A DNA stretch of 64,000 nucleotides from Candidatus Zixiibacteriota bacterium. Its GTDB lineage: Bacteria; Zixibacteria; MSB-5A5; UBA10806; 4484-95. The notes beneath the pieces were generated by a model. The model did not search any database. It was not told the DNA's origin and saw only the letters and a list, made by a program, of their open reading frames with translations. Below, one piece after another: positions 5,677 to 13,357 of the stretch; the stretch's first letter is position 1, and each line of letters begins with the position of its first letter. The stretch is from positions 1-64,000 of the forward strand of contig JAAEQD010000381.1 of assembly GCA_024231855.1 (NCBI GenBank), given 5' to 3'. The position numbers and the translations under genes were made by a program.

Positions 5677-8307
5677 ATGATGTATACTGTCATGCGCGCA
5701 TCGCTCCTGGGCTTTTTAGTCTCCCTGTTCGCCGTTATTAATTTATCGGCCAACGATCTGATTATTATAGAACCGGAATTTCAATCGAATCAACTCAATT
5801 TTGCTGAAATATCGCCTGAGCCGAATCTATTCAGACGGGAGGGGATCGCCCTGGCCCTATCCGGAGGAGGCGCCCGGGGGCTGGCACAGATTGGCGTACT
5901 GAAGGTTCTGGAGGAGAACAATATCCCGATTAAGCTTGTAGCCGGGACCAGCATGGGAGCGATTATAGGCGGCTTGTATTGCGCCGGATACACGCCCGAT
6001 GAATTACATCAATTGGCGCTGGAGATCGATTGGCTTGGCCTGTTTTCCTCGGCCCCCATCAGGTCATCGATTCTGGTTTCGGCCAAGGGCCGCCCCGAGA
6101 AAGCGTTAGTCAAAATCGGTATTGAGAATTGGCGGCCGGCTCTACCCAGAGGGATAACATCCGCCCAGAAGCTATCAAACCTCTTAACGCGGCTGGGTTA
6201 TCGAGGCGGGGTTAGATCATCCATAAGTTTCGATCTTCTCGATCCGCCGTTTCGAGCCACCGCCACCGATCTGATCACCGGCCATCTTGAAATTATCGGC
6301 TCAGGTGACCTGGCCGAAGCAATGCGGGCATCGATGGCGTTTCCGGTCGGCTTCACGCCGGTTTTCAGTGAGGGCCATCTGTACGCCGACGGTGGCCTGA
6401 TCAATCCTATACCCGTGGATTTATGCCAGGATATTACCGGCGGCCCCGTGGTGGCGGTCAATACGACCTCACCTCTTTTGCCTATAGATAAAATCACCAA
6501 TGCTATAGATATGTTTAATCAATCGGCCGCGGTTATGTCGCTGCCGTATCTCGAGGATCAGATTAACCAGGCGGATGTCGTAATTACCCCTGATATTAGC
6601 CTATTCAAGAACTCCGATTTCAGTAATATCGAAATGTTAATCGAAGCGGGTAAAGACGCGACGATTAAACATCTGCCCAAAATAAAACAGGTACTCGAGG
6701 AAACTGCCGAGGCGACCGGCCGGATGTATGAAGTTTCCCAAACCGGTTTTTCCGGTTTGAAAAACATGCCCGGTTCATTCTTCAGGTCGGCGATAATCGA
6801 AAGCGAACGGCTGGCTGAGTCTACGATCAGGGAAAATCTCTCATCGATTATTAAAAGCGGATATATCAGGAATTCCAGAGCCGAACTTTTGGGGGAATCG
6901 GAGACTTACGTATTAACCTATGTTCTCGAGGATAATCCTCGCATTCGCGGTTTTTCATTTACCGGCCTAACACTGTTCTCGCCTCGAACCGTGATAAAAC
7001 ATATAAAATCCAAGCCGGGCCAGGTGGCCAATGCCATTATTCTGGCCGAGGATATGAAGCGTATCGAAATGTTATACGCGTCATCCGGTTATACCCTTGC
7101 CCAGGTGAAATTTCCCCGGATTAATCAGAAAACCGGTATCATTTCGATTGCCGTGGACGAGGGCAAAATTGACGAAATCTCCATAACCGGCAATCGACGC
7201 ACGAAGGACTGGACGATTCTTCGCGATTTCCATCTGGATGAAGGCAAAGTATTCAGATCGGAAAAAGCCCAGCAAAGCCTTGACGATTTATACGCGACCG
7301 GCTTGTTCGAAACAGTCAAACTGACAGCTCAGCCATGCACATCAGGTATTGATCTGACTATCAAGGTCGAAGAGAAATCGTTTGATTATCTACGCGCCGG
7401 TATCAGGTTCGATTATGAATATCGGACGGCCGGCTTCATCGACCTGGTCGGCTCCAACCTGTTTGGTACCGGCAACGAGGTTTATCTTTCGGGCCAGTTT
7501 GGTGAGAAAAAAAGGTCGTACCAGATAAACGCCAAAGCCGACAGGATATTTAAAACATATCTCACCTATAAGCTGAGTTTCGCGCATTCGCTGTTTAAGA
7601 GAAATTATTACATCGATAATGAGAAAGTCCGCAATCTTAAAGAGATGTCCACCGGCCTGGAATTTGAAATCGGCCAGCAATTCCCCCGCCTGGGCAAGCT
7701 CTCGGCGGTGTTGAACATGTCACGTCACATATACGACAGCCCCTTCGAGACCCGGCGGGCCGATAGACATCTGACCGCCCTCTCTATTCGTTCGCTGGTC
7801 GACACATTCGATTCGTTGCCGCTACCGGAGAGTGGTAAATATCATTTCACCGATCTCGAATTCGCCAGTGATATTTTAGGCGGCGAGATAATTTACACCA
7901 AATTTTATTCGAGTCTCGAGGCTTACTATCCGCTGGTAGCCGGTTTGAATTTCCATCCCCGCGTAGAGGTGGGTTTCTTCAACCGGACTCCCCCCTATTT
8001 CAAACAGTTTTTCCTCGGCGGCCGCAGCAGATTTTACGGCCTTCACGAACATGAACTGGCCGGCGCTAAAATTTTAGGCGGCTCGATGGAGATACGTAAG
8101 CGAATCACCAAGTATCTCTATGCCACCGGCCGTTACGATTTCGGCGAAGTCTGGAACAAGCTCCAGTCGATCCGTTTCGATCAGCTTCAACACGGTTTCG
8201 GCGGCTCGCTTATCCTGAAGACGGTACTCGGTCCAATCGGTTTCGCCTATGGCCGAACAACGGAAGGCCTCGACGCGGTCTATTTTTACGCGGGGTATGA
8301 TTACTAA
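5677..8307 (+). CDS. Patatin-like phospholipase fused to POTRA and Omp85 barrel
   Basis: An 876-aa outer-membrane fusion of the PlpD type. After a signal peptide (about residues 6-25, MRASLLGFLVSLFAVINLSA) comes a patatin domain, about 45-330: oxyanion loop ALSGGGARGLAQIG, nucleophile elbow GTSMG, and the catalytic Asp in DGGLINPIPVD. Residues about 400-560 contain POTRA repeats. The last 300 residues are a 16-strand-type surface-antigen barrel, with the Omp85 hallmark FFLGGRSRFYGLHE. It is likely a type Vd self-translocating lipase or a lipid-remodelling protein of the outer membrane. ATGs at 5677, 5680 and 5692 are possible; no Shine-Dalgarno site precedes them, and the -10 box at 5666-5671 points to a leaderless start. 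Confidence 0.92.
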   Translation: MMYTVMRASLLGFLVSLFAVINLSANDLIIIEPEFQSNQLNFAEISPEPNLFRREGIALALSGGGARGLAQIGVLKVLEENNIPIKLVAGTSMGAIIGGLYCAGYTPDELHQLALEIDWLGLFSSAPIRSSILVSAKGRPEKALVKIGIENWRPALPRGITSAQKLSNLLTRLGYRGGVRSSISFDLLDPPFRATATDLITGHLEIIGSGDLAEAMRASMAFPVGFTPVFSEGHLYADGGLINPIPVDLCQDITGGPVVAVNTTSPLLPIDKITNAIDMFNQSAAVMSLPYLEDQINQADVVITPDISLFKNSDFSNIEMLIEAGKDATIKHLPKIKQVLEETAEATGRMYEVSQTGFSGLKNMPGSFFRSAIIESERLAESTIRENLSSIIKSGYIRNSRAELLGESETYVLTYVLEDNPRIRGFSFTGLTLFSPRTVIKHIKSKPGQVANAIILAEDMKRIEMLYASSGYTLAQVKFPRINQKTGIISIAVDEGKIDEISITGNRRTKDWTILRDFHLDEGKVFRSEKAQQSLDDLYATGLFETVKLTAQPCTSGIDLTIKVEEKSFDYLRAGIRFDYEYRTAGFIDLVGSNLFGTGNEVYLSGQFGEKKRSYQINAKADRIFKTYLTYKLSFAHSLFKRNYYIDNEKVRNLKEMSTGLEFEIGQQFPRLGKLSAVLNMSRHIYDSPFETRRADRHLTALSIRSLVDTFDSLPLPESGKYHFTDLEFASDILGGEIIYTKFYSSLEAYYPLVAGLNFHPRVEVGFFNRTPPYFKQFFLGGRSRFYGLHEHELAGAKILGGSMEIRKRITKYLYATGRYDFGEVWNKLQSIRFDQLQHGFGGSLILKTVLGPIGFAYGRTTEGLDAVYFYAGYDY

Positions 8308-8344
8308 GGGAATGCGCCAACGAACGTGAACCACGAATCCCCCG

Positions 8345-8394
8345 GTAGGTCAAACATTCCTGTTTGACCGGACAAGCAGGAATGCTTGTCCTAC
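8345..8394. repeat. Inverted pair of GTAG-headed REP-like palindromes
   Basis: Two similar 25-nt elements face away from each other. The first (8345-8369) begins GTAGGTCAAACATTCCTG and forms a stem of GGTCAAACA with TGTTTGACC. The second (8370-8394) is, on the minus strand, GTAGGACAAGCATTCCTG with its own stem GGACAAGCA/TGCTTGTCC. Both keep a 5' GTAG and share CATTCCTG. This BIME-like layout is typical of REP elements mobilised by RAYT transposases; one such gene is at 40189. Confidence 0.7.
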
Positions 8395-8420
8395 CAGCGT
8401 ACACACTTCCCCCTTTCATC

Positions 8421-8449
8421 TTGACTGAGTGGTATATGTTGTTTAATAT
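8421..8449 (+). promoter_or_regulatory. Putative promoter of the TPR gene
   Basis: TTGACT (8421-8426), a 17-nt spacer, then TAATAT (8444-8449); a second -10-like TATAAT overlaps at 8450-8455. It lies 25 nt before the GTG start of the TPR gene. Confidence 0.5.
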
Positions 8450-8474
8450 TATAATGCATGTATAAGCCAAATGT

Positions 8475-9821
8475 GTGAGGGATAAAGTGGGTAAAAAAAG
8501 AAGCAGAAGAAAACCAAAGCATTGGTGGAGAAAATTAAAAACTAAAGATAAACTTCTATTTACTTTTGCTTCTATATGTGCCGTCTCAGCTTTTATATTA
8601 ATACTAGATTATATCGGGATACTTAGTAGTAATGATCTTTCTGAATTAGATAATGTCGAATTAATTCTTAACACGCAATATCCTCCTATTATTCCAATGA
8701 AAATGGAAGAGCTTGAAAGAAGGATAAAAAAACTCGAGAAAGAAAAAAAGGATGATGAACCTTTAATCGTAGCTGAATATTTAATTAAAGTTGGCAATGT
8801 TGCATCTAGCAAAAGTGAATATGTTAAAGCTTATAACTTTTATAATGAAGCGATTGCCCTGGCAAAGATAATAGGAAATCAGAAATTAATCGGGACTTGC
8901 TTGGGTAATATTGGGACTATTCACTATATCAAAGGCGACCTTGATGAGGCTTTAAAGTATTTTAATATGGCTTTAAAACTCTATAGAGGAATTGGATATA
9001 TATTAGGCGAAGCTGATCAGCTAGGTAATCTCAGTCTTTATTACTTGGCTAATAGCGATCTCGACAAAGCTATTGAAAACCTCGAAGAGGCAATATTACT
9101 ACATATTAATATCGGGAATAAAAAAGGCGAAGCAGCGGACTATAGTAATTTGGGCAATATATATTTTATTAAAGACTCCCTCGATGAAGCGCTGGAATAC
9201 TATATAAAAGCTTCAAAAATAAACGAAAAAATCGATTTAAAAATGTATAAAGCAATAAATCTTGGCGATATTGGTAATATATATTTAGCTAAAAACAATA
9301 CCGTTAAGGCAATGGAATATTTTCAAAAGGCATTAAAGATTAGTAAAAATACCGACTACAAATTAGGGGAAGCCAATCAGCTAGGAAATATCGGAAATTT
9401 GTATTTCCATGATAAAAGCCCTTACAAAGCAATAGAATATCATGAAATGGCTTTGTTGATACATAGAGAGATAGGATATAAAATGGGCGTGGCGAGAGAT
9501 ATTGGGAATAAAGGAAATGTTTTTTTTCTAATAGGCGAAAAAAAAAAGGCACTAGAATTATACAAAAGTGCTTTACTAATTCATATAGAAATTGGCGATA
9601 AATTTGGTGAAGCAACGGCCCTCGGCAATATCGGACTAATATATAAAGCTAAAGGCGAACTCGACAAGGCTGAAGATTATTTAAAAAAGGCGCTTGATAT
9701 ATTGGAAAAACATAACCTTGCGCATGGCAAAGACATTATATTGAAAAACTTAGAAGAAATAAAACAGCAACAAGCCGCCAAAATTAACCCCGAAAGCGAT
9801 CCTCCCCCCTCCCCCCAATAA
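8475..9821 (+). CDS. Membrane-anchored tetratricopeptide-repeat protein
   Basis: 448 aa. It has a very basic N-terminus (KKRSRRKPKHWWRKLKTKDK), one membrane segment (LLFTFASICAVSAFILILDYIGIL, about residues 28-50), a charged coiled-coil-like stretch (MEELERRIKKLEKEKKDDE), then about eight tandem 40-residue TPR units of the form LGNIGxIYxxKGDLDEALEYYxKALxIxxxIGxK. Such repeats scaffold protein complexes; no enzyme domain is seen. The start is GTG (8475), with another GTG four codons later. The gene is clearly more A+T-rich than its neighbours, with many ATA and AAA codons, and is flanked by REP-like repeats on both sides. This suggests recent acquisition. The partner is unknown. Confidence 0.85.
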   Translation: MRDKVGKKRSRRKPKHWWRKLKTKDKLLFTFASICAVSAFILILDYIGILSSNDLSELDNVELILNTQYPPIIPMKMEELERRIKKLEKEKKDDEPLIVAEYLIKVGNVASSKSEYVKAYNFYNEAIALAKIIGNQKLIGTCLGNIGTIHYIKGDLDEALKYFNMALKLYRGIGYILGEADQLGNLSLYYLANSDLDKAIENLEEAILLHINIGNKKGEAADYSNLGNIYFIKDSLDEALEYYIKASKINEKIDLKMYKAINLGDIGNIYLAKNNTVKAMEYFQKALKISKNTDYKLGEANQLGNIGNLYFHDKSPYKAIEYHEMALLIHREIGYKMGVARDIGNKGNVFFLIGEKKKALELYKSALLIHIEIGDKFGEATALGNIGLIYKAKGELDKAEDYLKKALDILEKHNLAHGKDIILKNLEEIKQQQAAKINPESDPPPSPQ

Positions 9822-9950
9822 AATCTCTTGCCGAAAAAAACATTTATATTATACTAATGCTAGGAGTTGGGGATGCTCTGGGACATTATAGACCCCAATT
9901 TCGTATATTGTTTCCATCGGGGAAAATGCCCGATGGCACAAAGCCAAGCC

Positions 9951-9974
9951 GTAGGGGCGTTTCGATATACGCCC
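9951..9974 (+). repeat. GTAG-headed REP-like palindrome
   Basis: GTAGGGGCGT, then TTCG, then ATATACGCCC: a stem of GGGCGT with ACGCCC after a 5' GTAG. A near-identical copy in inverted orientation lies at 16205-16226. The rest of 9822-10067 holds no gene that I can support. Confidence 0.6.
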
Positions 9975-9999
9975 GATGGCAGTGATGATAGAGACTTAG

Positions 10000-10023
10000 T
10001 TGTCGGGTCAGGGGACCCGACAA
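10000..10023. repeat. Palindromic repeat, GGGTC-AGGG-GACCC type
   Basis: A perfect 10-bp stem TTGTCGGGTC / GACCCGACAA with an AGGG loop. Related palindromes are at 16171-16194 and 28321-28348, each close to a GTAG-headed REP. There is no U-run after it, so it is not a typical terminator. Confidence 0.6.
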
Positions 10024-10067
10024 CACGAGATATTGCGGCCCGAATGGGGCCGTCTGGTACGTATTTC

Positions 10068-10140
10068 GGGGCTGTAGCTCAGTTGGGAGAGCGGTACGTT
10101 CGCAACGTATAGGTCGTCGGTTCGATCCCGATCAGCTCCA
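10068..10140 (+). tRNA. tRNA-Ala (anticodon CGC)
   Basis: A 73-nt cloverleaf. The acceptor stem GGGGCTG pairs with CAGCTCC and contains the G3:U70 wobble that identifies alanine tRNAs. The D arm is TAGCTCAGTTGGGAGAGC. The anticodon stem GTACG/CGTAT encloses the loop TTCGCAA with anticodon CGC. The T arm GTCGG-TTCGATC-CCGAT is intact. The discriminator is A73, and CCA is not encoded (TTT follows). It lies just upstream of the SRP RNA on the same strand. Confidence 0.96.
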
Positions 10141-10149
10141 TTTGACAAC

Positions 10150-10430
10150 GTAAATGCGACGCGCTAAGTGGGGAGTTAGCGGTGCCCTGTACCCGGAATC
10201 CGCTATACCGGGACCGAACTCCCACCCGAGGCTTGTAACCGTTAAGCGAATGCCGCTTGGGGGTGTTGATCGAACGGGCCTTGCGCAACGGCAGGCCACC
10301 TAACCCCGTCAGGACTGGAAAGTAGCAGCGGTAAGTGGATTCTCCGTGTGATGTAAGTTTACCCGAACGTGAGCTTGCCATCGACAGGAGCTTTTCAGCC
10401 AAGGGTCAACGGTGGGTGCGCGTTGCTTAA
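10150..10430 (+). ncRNA. ffs: Signal recognition particle RNA, long form with Alu domain
   Basis: About 275 nt. Terminal helix: GCGACGCGC (10156-10164) pairs with GCGCGTTGC (10418-10426). The 5' part holds the Alu-domain sequence GGGGAGTTAGCGGTGCCCTG, as in the long SRP RNA of Gram-positive bacteria. Domain IV is clear: TCAGG (10309-10313), a 3-bp stem ACT/AGT, a GGAA tetraloop (10317-10320) and AGCAG (10324-10328), which together bind Ffh. The 3-bp stem differs from the common TCC/GGA but keeps pairing. The RNA directs membrane-protein targeting. It precedes dnaX-ybaB-recR, the same order as in Bacillus. The exact ends are approximate. A small GCCGGA-TCCGGC hairpin follows at 10439-10454. 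Confidence 0.93.
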
Positions 10431-10474
10431 ATTAATCTGCCGGAATAATCCGGCCGTGAGACGTAATTGTAAAT

Positions 10475-12175
10475 ATGAGTTATTTGGCCCTGGCCCGGCA
10501 ATACCGGCCCGATGATTTCTCGAAAATCCTCGCTCAGAACCATATAACCCGCACGCTGGCCAACGCGATCAGTACCGGCCGTATTTCGCATGCCTACCTG
10601 TTTTGCGGGCCGCGCGGCACCGGCAAAACCAGTACCGCCCGGGTGCTGGCGAAATCGCTTAACTGCGAAAAAGGGCCGACATCAACCCCCTGCGGCGAGT
10701 GCGTGAATTGCAAGGAGATCAAAGCCGGAATTTCGCCGGATGTGTTCGAAATCGACGCCGCCTCCAACCGGGGTATCGATGATATCCGGGAACTGCGGGA
10801 AAATGTCCGCTACGCGCCGGCAGCGTCTCGTTCCAAGATTTATATTATCGATGAGGTCCATCGCCTGACCAACGAGGCATTCGACGCGCTTCTGAAAACG
10901 CTCGAGGAGCCGCCGCCACATGTGATTTTCATGTTCGCCACCACCGAGCCGCAAAAATTGCCGGCGACGATATTATCGCGTACCCAGCGGTTTGATTTCA
11001 AACGGGTGCCGGTATCATCCCTGGCCGAGACAGTCACCAATGTCGCCCAAAAAGAGGGTCTGGATCTGGAGGCTAAAGCGGCGCTATTAATCGGCCGCAA
11101 AGCCGATGGTTCCCTTCGGGACGCGCTGTCGCTGCTTGATCAATTGATCAGTTTCTCCGAGGGCAAGATCACGGTCGAGTCGACGGCGGAAATACTCGGG
11201 CTGGTAAAAACGGAATTTTTATTCGAGATGACCACGGCGGTAATCGAACACGATACCGCGCGTGTACTAGAGCTTTTCAATATCTATTTCAGCGAAGGCA
11301 GCGATATTGACCAACTGGCCTCCGAATTGATGTCGTTTATCAGCAAGCTTTTGATGATCAAAAACGGGATCAGGGAGACAGCCCTTCTGGAAATGGACTC
11401 AAAAGAAATCGAGAAAGCCGAGTCGGTAATCGCCGATACCGACACATCGGATCTCTTGCGTATGATGAAGGTAATGGGAGATTTTGTCGCCAATAAAAAG
11501 GCCGGAGTCGATCCGGTAGTAGCAATGGAGGTCGCCCTGACAAGCCTGGCCGGTCTGGATAAGACTATCGAAATAAGCCAGCTATTGGCCGGAGTTGGTC
11601 AAAATCCGGGAAATCCGGCTAAAGCCGGGCGGATTACTTATGGTAAAAAAGCGAATCCGAGACCTGTTACGAATCCAGCCAAAGCGCGTTCAGCCAAGCC
11701 ATCGCCTGGCAACGATAATCCTAATCCCGTAAAATCTAAAGCCGAACCATCAGTCAACCATCAGGTTGAGCTATCGACCGGACCGCATGAATTAACTGAA
11801 ATAGAAAAGTGGTGGCCCAATTTTCTTGGCTTTGTCAAAGCCAAGCGCCAGTTGGTCTGGAGCAACCTTCAGCATGCCGTAATTGGGGAGGTAGACGATA
11901 ACCTGGTCAAACTCGGTTTCAGCGAGATCAACAACGGCAACAAAATGATGTTGGTCAAGGAGAAAAAATTTATCGCTGAGCAATTAAGCGAATTTTGTGG
12001 AAACGATACCGAGGTGGCATTCGTTAAAGGCAGTATAGAAAAAAATAGCACGGCTAATATTAATGACTCAAATCAGGGCTCCGCCGAGGAGTTTCTGGAG
12101 AGTCACCCGAAAGTGAAGAAAATCCATGACCTGATTGACGGCAAAGTTATCGGGTATAAGGGGAATAATAAATGA
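10475..12175 (+). CDS. dnaX: DNA polymerase III subunit gamma/tau
   Basis: Clamp-loader ATPase of the replicative polymerase. 566 aa. The N-terminal AAA+ domain has YLFCGPRGTGKTSTARVL (Walker A), a zinc module with CxxCxxC around CGECVNCKEI, IYIIDEVHRLTNEAFDALL (Walker B), and FATTEPQKLPATILSRTQRF (sensor 1/arginine finger). Domain III follows to about residue 370. A Pro/Lys-rich linker (about 385-435) leads to a tau-like C-terminal domain (EIEKWWPNFLGFVKAKRQ). The ATG at 10475 has only weak Shine-Dalgarno complementarity. It overlaps the upstream extension of ybaB by 4 nt but ends 38 nt before the ybaB start preferred here. I saw no obvious slippery frameshift site for a short gamma form. 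Confidence 0.96.
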   Translation: MSYLALARQYRPDDFSKILAQNHITRTLANAISTGRISHAYLFCGPRGTGKTSTARVLAKSLNCEKGPTSTPCGECVNCKEIKAGISPDVFEIDAASNRGIDDIRELRENVRYAPAASRSKIYIIDEVHRLTNEAFDALLKTLEEPPPHVIFMFATTEPQKLPATILSRTQRFDFKRVPVSSLAETVTNVAQKEGLDLEAKAALLIGRKADGSLRDALSLLDQLISFSEGKITVESTAEILGLVKTEFLFEMTTAVIEHDTARVLELFNIYFSEGSDIDQLASELMSFISKLLMIKNGIRETALLEMDSKEIEKAESVIADTDTSDLLRMMKVMGDFVANKKAGVDPVVAMEVALTSLAGLDKTIEISQLLAGVGQNPGNPAKAGRITYGKKANPRPVTNPAKARSAKPSPGNDNPNPVKSKAEPSVNHQVELSTGPHELTEIEKWWPNFLGFVKAKRQLVWSNLQHAVIGEVDDNLVKLGFSEINNGNKMMLVKEKKFIAEQLSEFCGNDTEVAFVKGSIEKNSTANINDSNQGSAEEFLESHPKVKKIHDLIDGKVIGYKGNNK

Positions 12176-12213
12176 ATCATAAAATATTCATAGATATCTT
12201 AAAAGGAGCATAT

Positions 12214-12531
12214 ATGGCAAAGGGACTTGGTGATTTGATGAAGCAGATGCAGAAGATGCAAGCTTCGGTAGAAAAAATGCAGGAAGAGTTGGCCGGTAAG
12301 ACAGTTGAAGGGACCTCCGGCGGCGGCATGGTGAAAGTTGTTGCCAACGGCAAACAGGAGATTACCGAAATTAAAATCGAGCCGGAAGTGGTAGATCCTG
12401 AGGATGTCGAAATGCTCGAGGAACTCATTCTGGCGGCAGTTAATCAGGCCCGCGAAAACGCCGAAAAACTTCAGGCGGAAGGCCTCTCGGGGTTAACGGG
12501 CGGTTTACCGATACCGGGACTGAAATTCTGA
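12214..12531 (+). CDS. ybaB: YbaB/EbfC nucleoid-associated protein
   Basis: A small DNA-binding protein of 105 aa that acts as a dimer with coiled-coil tweezers and is usually encoded between dnaX and recR, as here. Visible pattern: LMKQMQKMQASVEKMQEELA (coiled coil), then VEGTSGGGMVKVVANGKQEI, VDPEDVEMLEELILAAVNQAR and LSGLTGGLPIPGL. The frame opens at 12172, but AAAGGAG at 12202-12208 lies 5 nt before the ATG at 12214, and the family begins with MAKGLGDLMKQMQ, so that start is preferred. Probably linked to recombinational repair or nucleoid structure. Confidence 0.94.
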   Translation: MAKGLGDLMKQMQKMQASVEKMQEELAGKTVEGTSGGGMVKVVANGKQEITEIKIEPEVVDPEDVEMLEELILAAVNQARENAEKLQAEGLSGLTGGLPIPGLKF

Positions 12532-12535
12532 TAAA

Positions 12536-13129
12536 ATGTCCGGGATATTAGAAGATTTTATCGAACAATTGACTATACTTCCGGGAATCGGCAAAAAAAG
12601 CGCTTCCCGGATTGCTTTTTTTATCTTGAAGCTGCCGAAAGCGAAAGTTGAAGAGTTTGCCAATTCAATTATTACCGCTAAACTCAATCTGAAACCATGC
12701 GCCAGATGCGGCAATTTAACCGAGGGCGAAACCTGCCATATCTGCAATGACACCAGGCGCGACAACTCGGTAGTCTGTGTGGTGGAAGAGCCATCGGATG
12801 TTATAGTAGTTGAGAGTACCTCCGAATTTAAAGGCGTATATCACGTGATCGGCGGGGCGCTTTCGCCTTTGGATGGCGTGGGGCCGGATGATATCAATAT
12901 CGCCTCGCTGGAAAAAAGGGTAGCCGATGATGGGATAAAGGAAATTATCCTGGCCACTAATCCCAATACCGAGGGCGAAGCTACTGCGGCTTATCTGATA
13001 AATCTGCTCAAATCCTACAAGGTTAAAATCACCCGTATCGCCCGGGGGATCCCGGTCGGCGGTTTTCTGGAATATGCCGATAAAACAACACTTTCCAAGG
13101 CTCTGGAGAATCGGACCGAAATAAAGTAA
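12536..13129 (+). CDS. recR: Recombination mediator RecR
   Basis: 197 aa, full length. The N-terminal helix-hairpin-helix is LTILPGIGKKSASRIAFFIL. The zinc finger uses Cys55, Cys58, Cys67 and Cys70 (CARCGN...CHICND). The Toprim domain is VVEEPSDVIVVEST to about residue 165, ending in a Walker B-like segment with TRIARGIPVGGFLEYADKTTLSKAL. RecR acts with RecO/RecF to load RecA at gaps. It follows ybaB by 4 nt and closes the dnaX-ybaB-recR unit. A 228-nt gap with AT-rich promoter-like sequence follows before the hgc operon. Confidence 0.96.
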   Translation: MSGILEDFIEQLTILPGIGKKSASRIAFFILKLPKAKVEEFANSIITAKLNLKPCARCGNLTEGETCHICNDTRRDNSVVCVVEEPSDVIVVESTSEFKGVYHVIGGALSPLDGVGPDDINIASLEKRVADDGIKEIILATNPNTEGEATAAYLINLLKSYKVKITRIARGIPVGGFLEYADKTTLSKALENRTEIK

Positions 13130-13239
13130 CTTCATAATACGGTTGCGTTTCCAGGCTGTCGAAAAAGTTCATCCGGCGGCTTTTATTTTAGGCTATTATC
13201 ATTATTAATCGTTAGGTAAATTACATCTTGCCGATTGCC

Positions 13240-13265
13240 TTATAATAACTATATTTAGATTATAA
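13240..13265. promoter_or_regulatory. AT-rich inverted repeat upstream of the hgc operon
   Basis: TTATAAT (13240-13246) and ATTATAA (13259-13265) form an inverted repeat separated by 12 nt, about 95 bp before the first gene of the hgc operon. Each arm also contains a -10-like TATAAT (13241-13246 and 13261-13266), so it may be both promoter and operator. Proposed as a candidate regulatory site only. Confidence 0.35.
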
Positions 13266-13357
13266 TTTCGACTATTCCGCGTGAATCGATCGCCAGTTGA
13301 TCTTCAGGCAGAAATTTTCGATGCAGATAAGCAGAATTAATGAAGTGGAGATTTGTA

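Noticed and set aside
5628-5678. 16-codon ORF starting ATG at 5678 on the minus strand, overlapping the methyltransferase start region
   Set aside because: It is one base out of frame with the methyltransferase and joins it only by a frameshift; I preferred the ATC start with its ideal ribosome site.
8074-8470. Two minus-strand ORFs near the end of the patatin gene
   Set aside because: They are shadows of the Omp85 barrel codons and the REP pair.
10000-10023. Intrinsic terminator of the TPR gene
   Set aside because: A perfect stem but no T-run follows, and the same palindrome recurs in other settings.
9867-10112. 81-aa ORF upstream of and into the tRNA
   Set aside because: It reads through REP-like palindromes into the tRNA; composition reflects repeats, not protein.
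10079-10402. 107-aa minus-strand ORF over the tRNA and SRP RNA
   Set aside because: It lies antisense to two clear RNA genes and shows no ribosome site or family.
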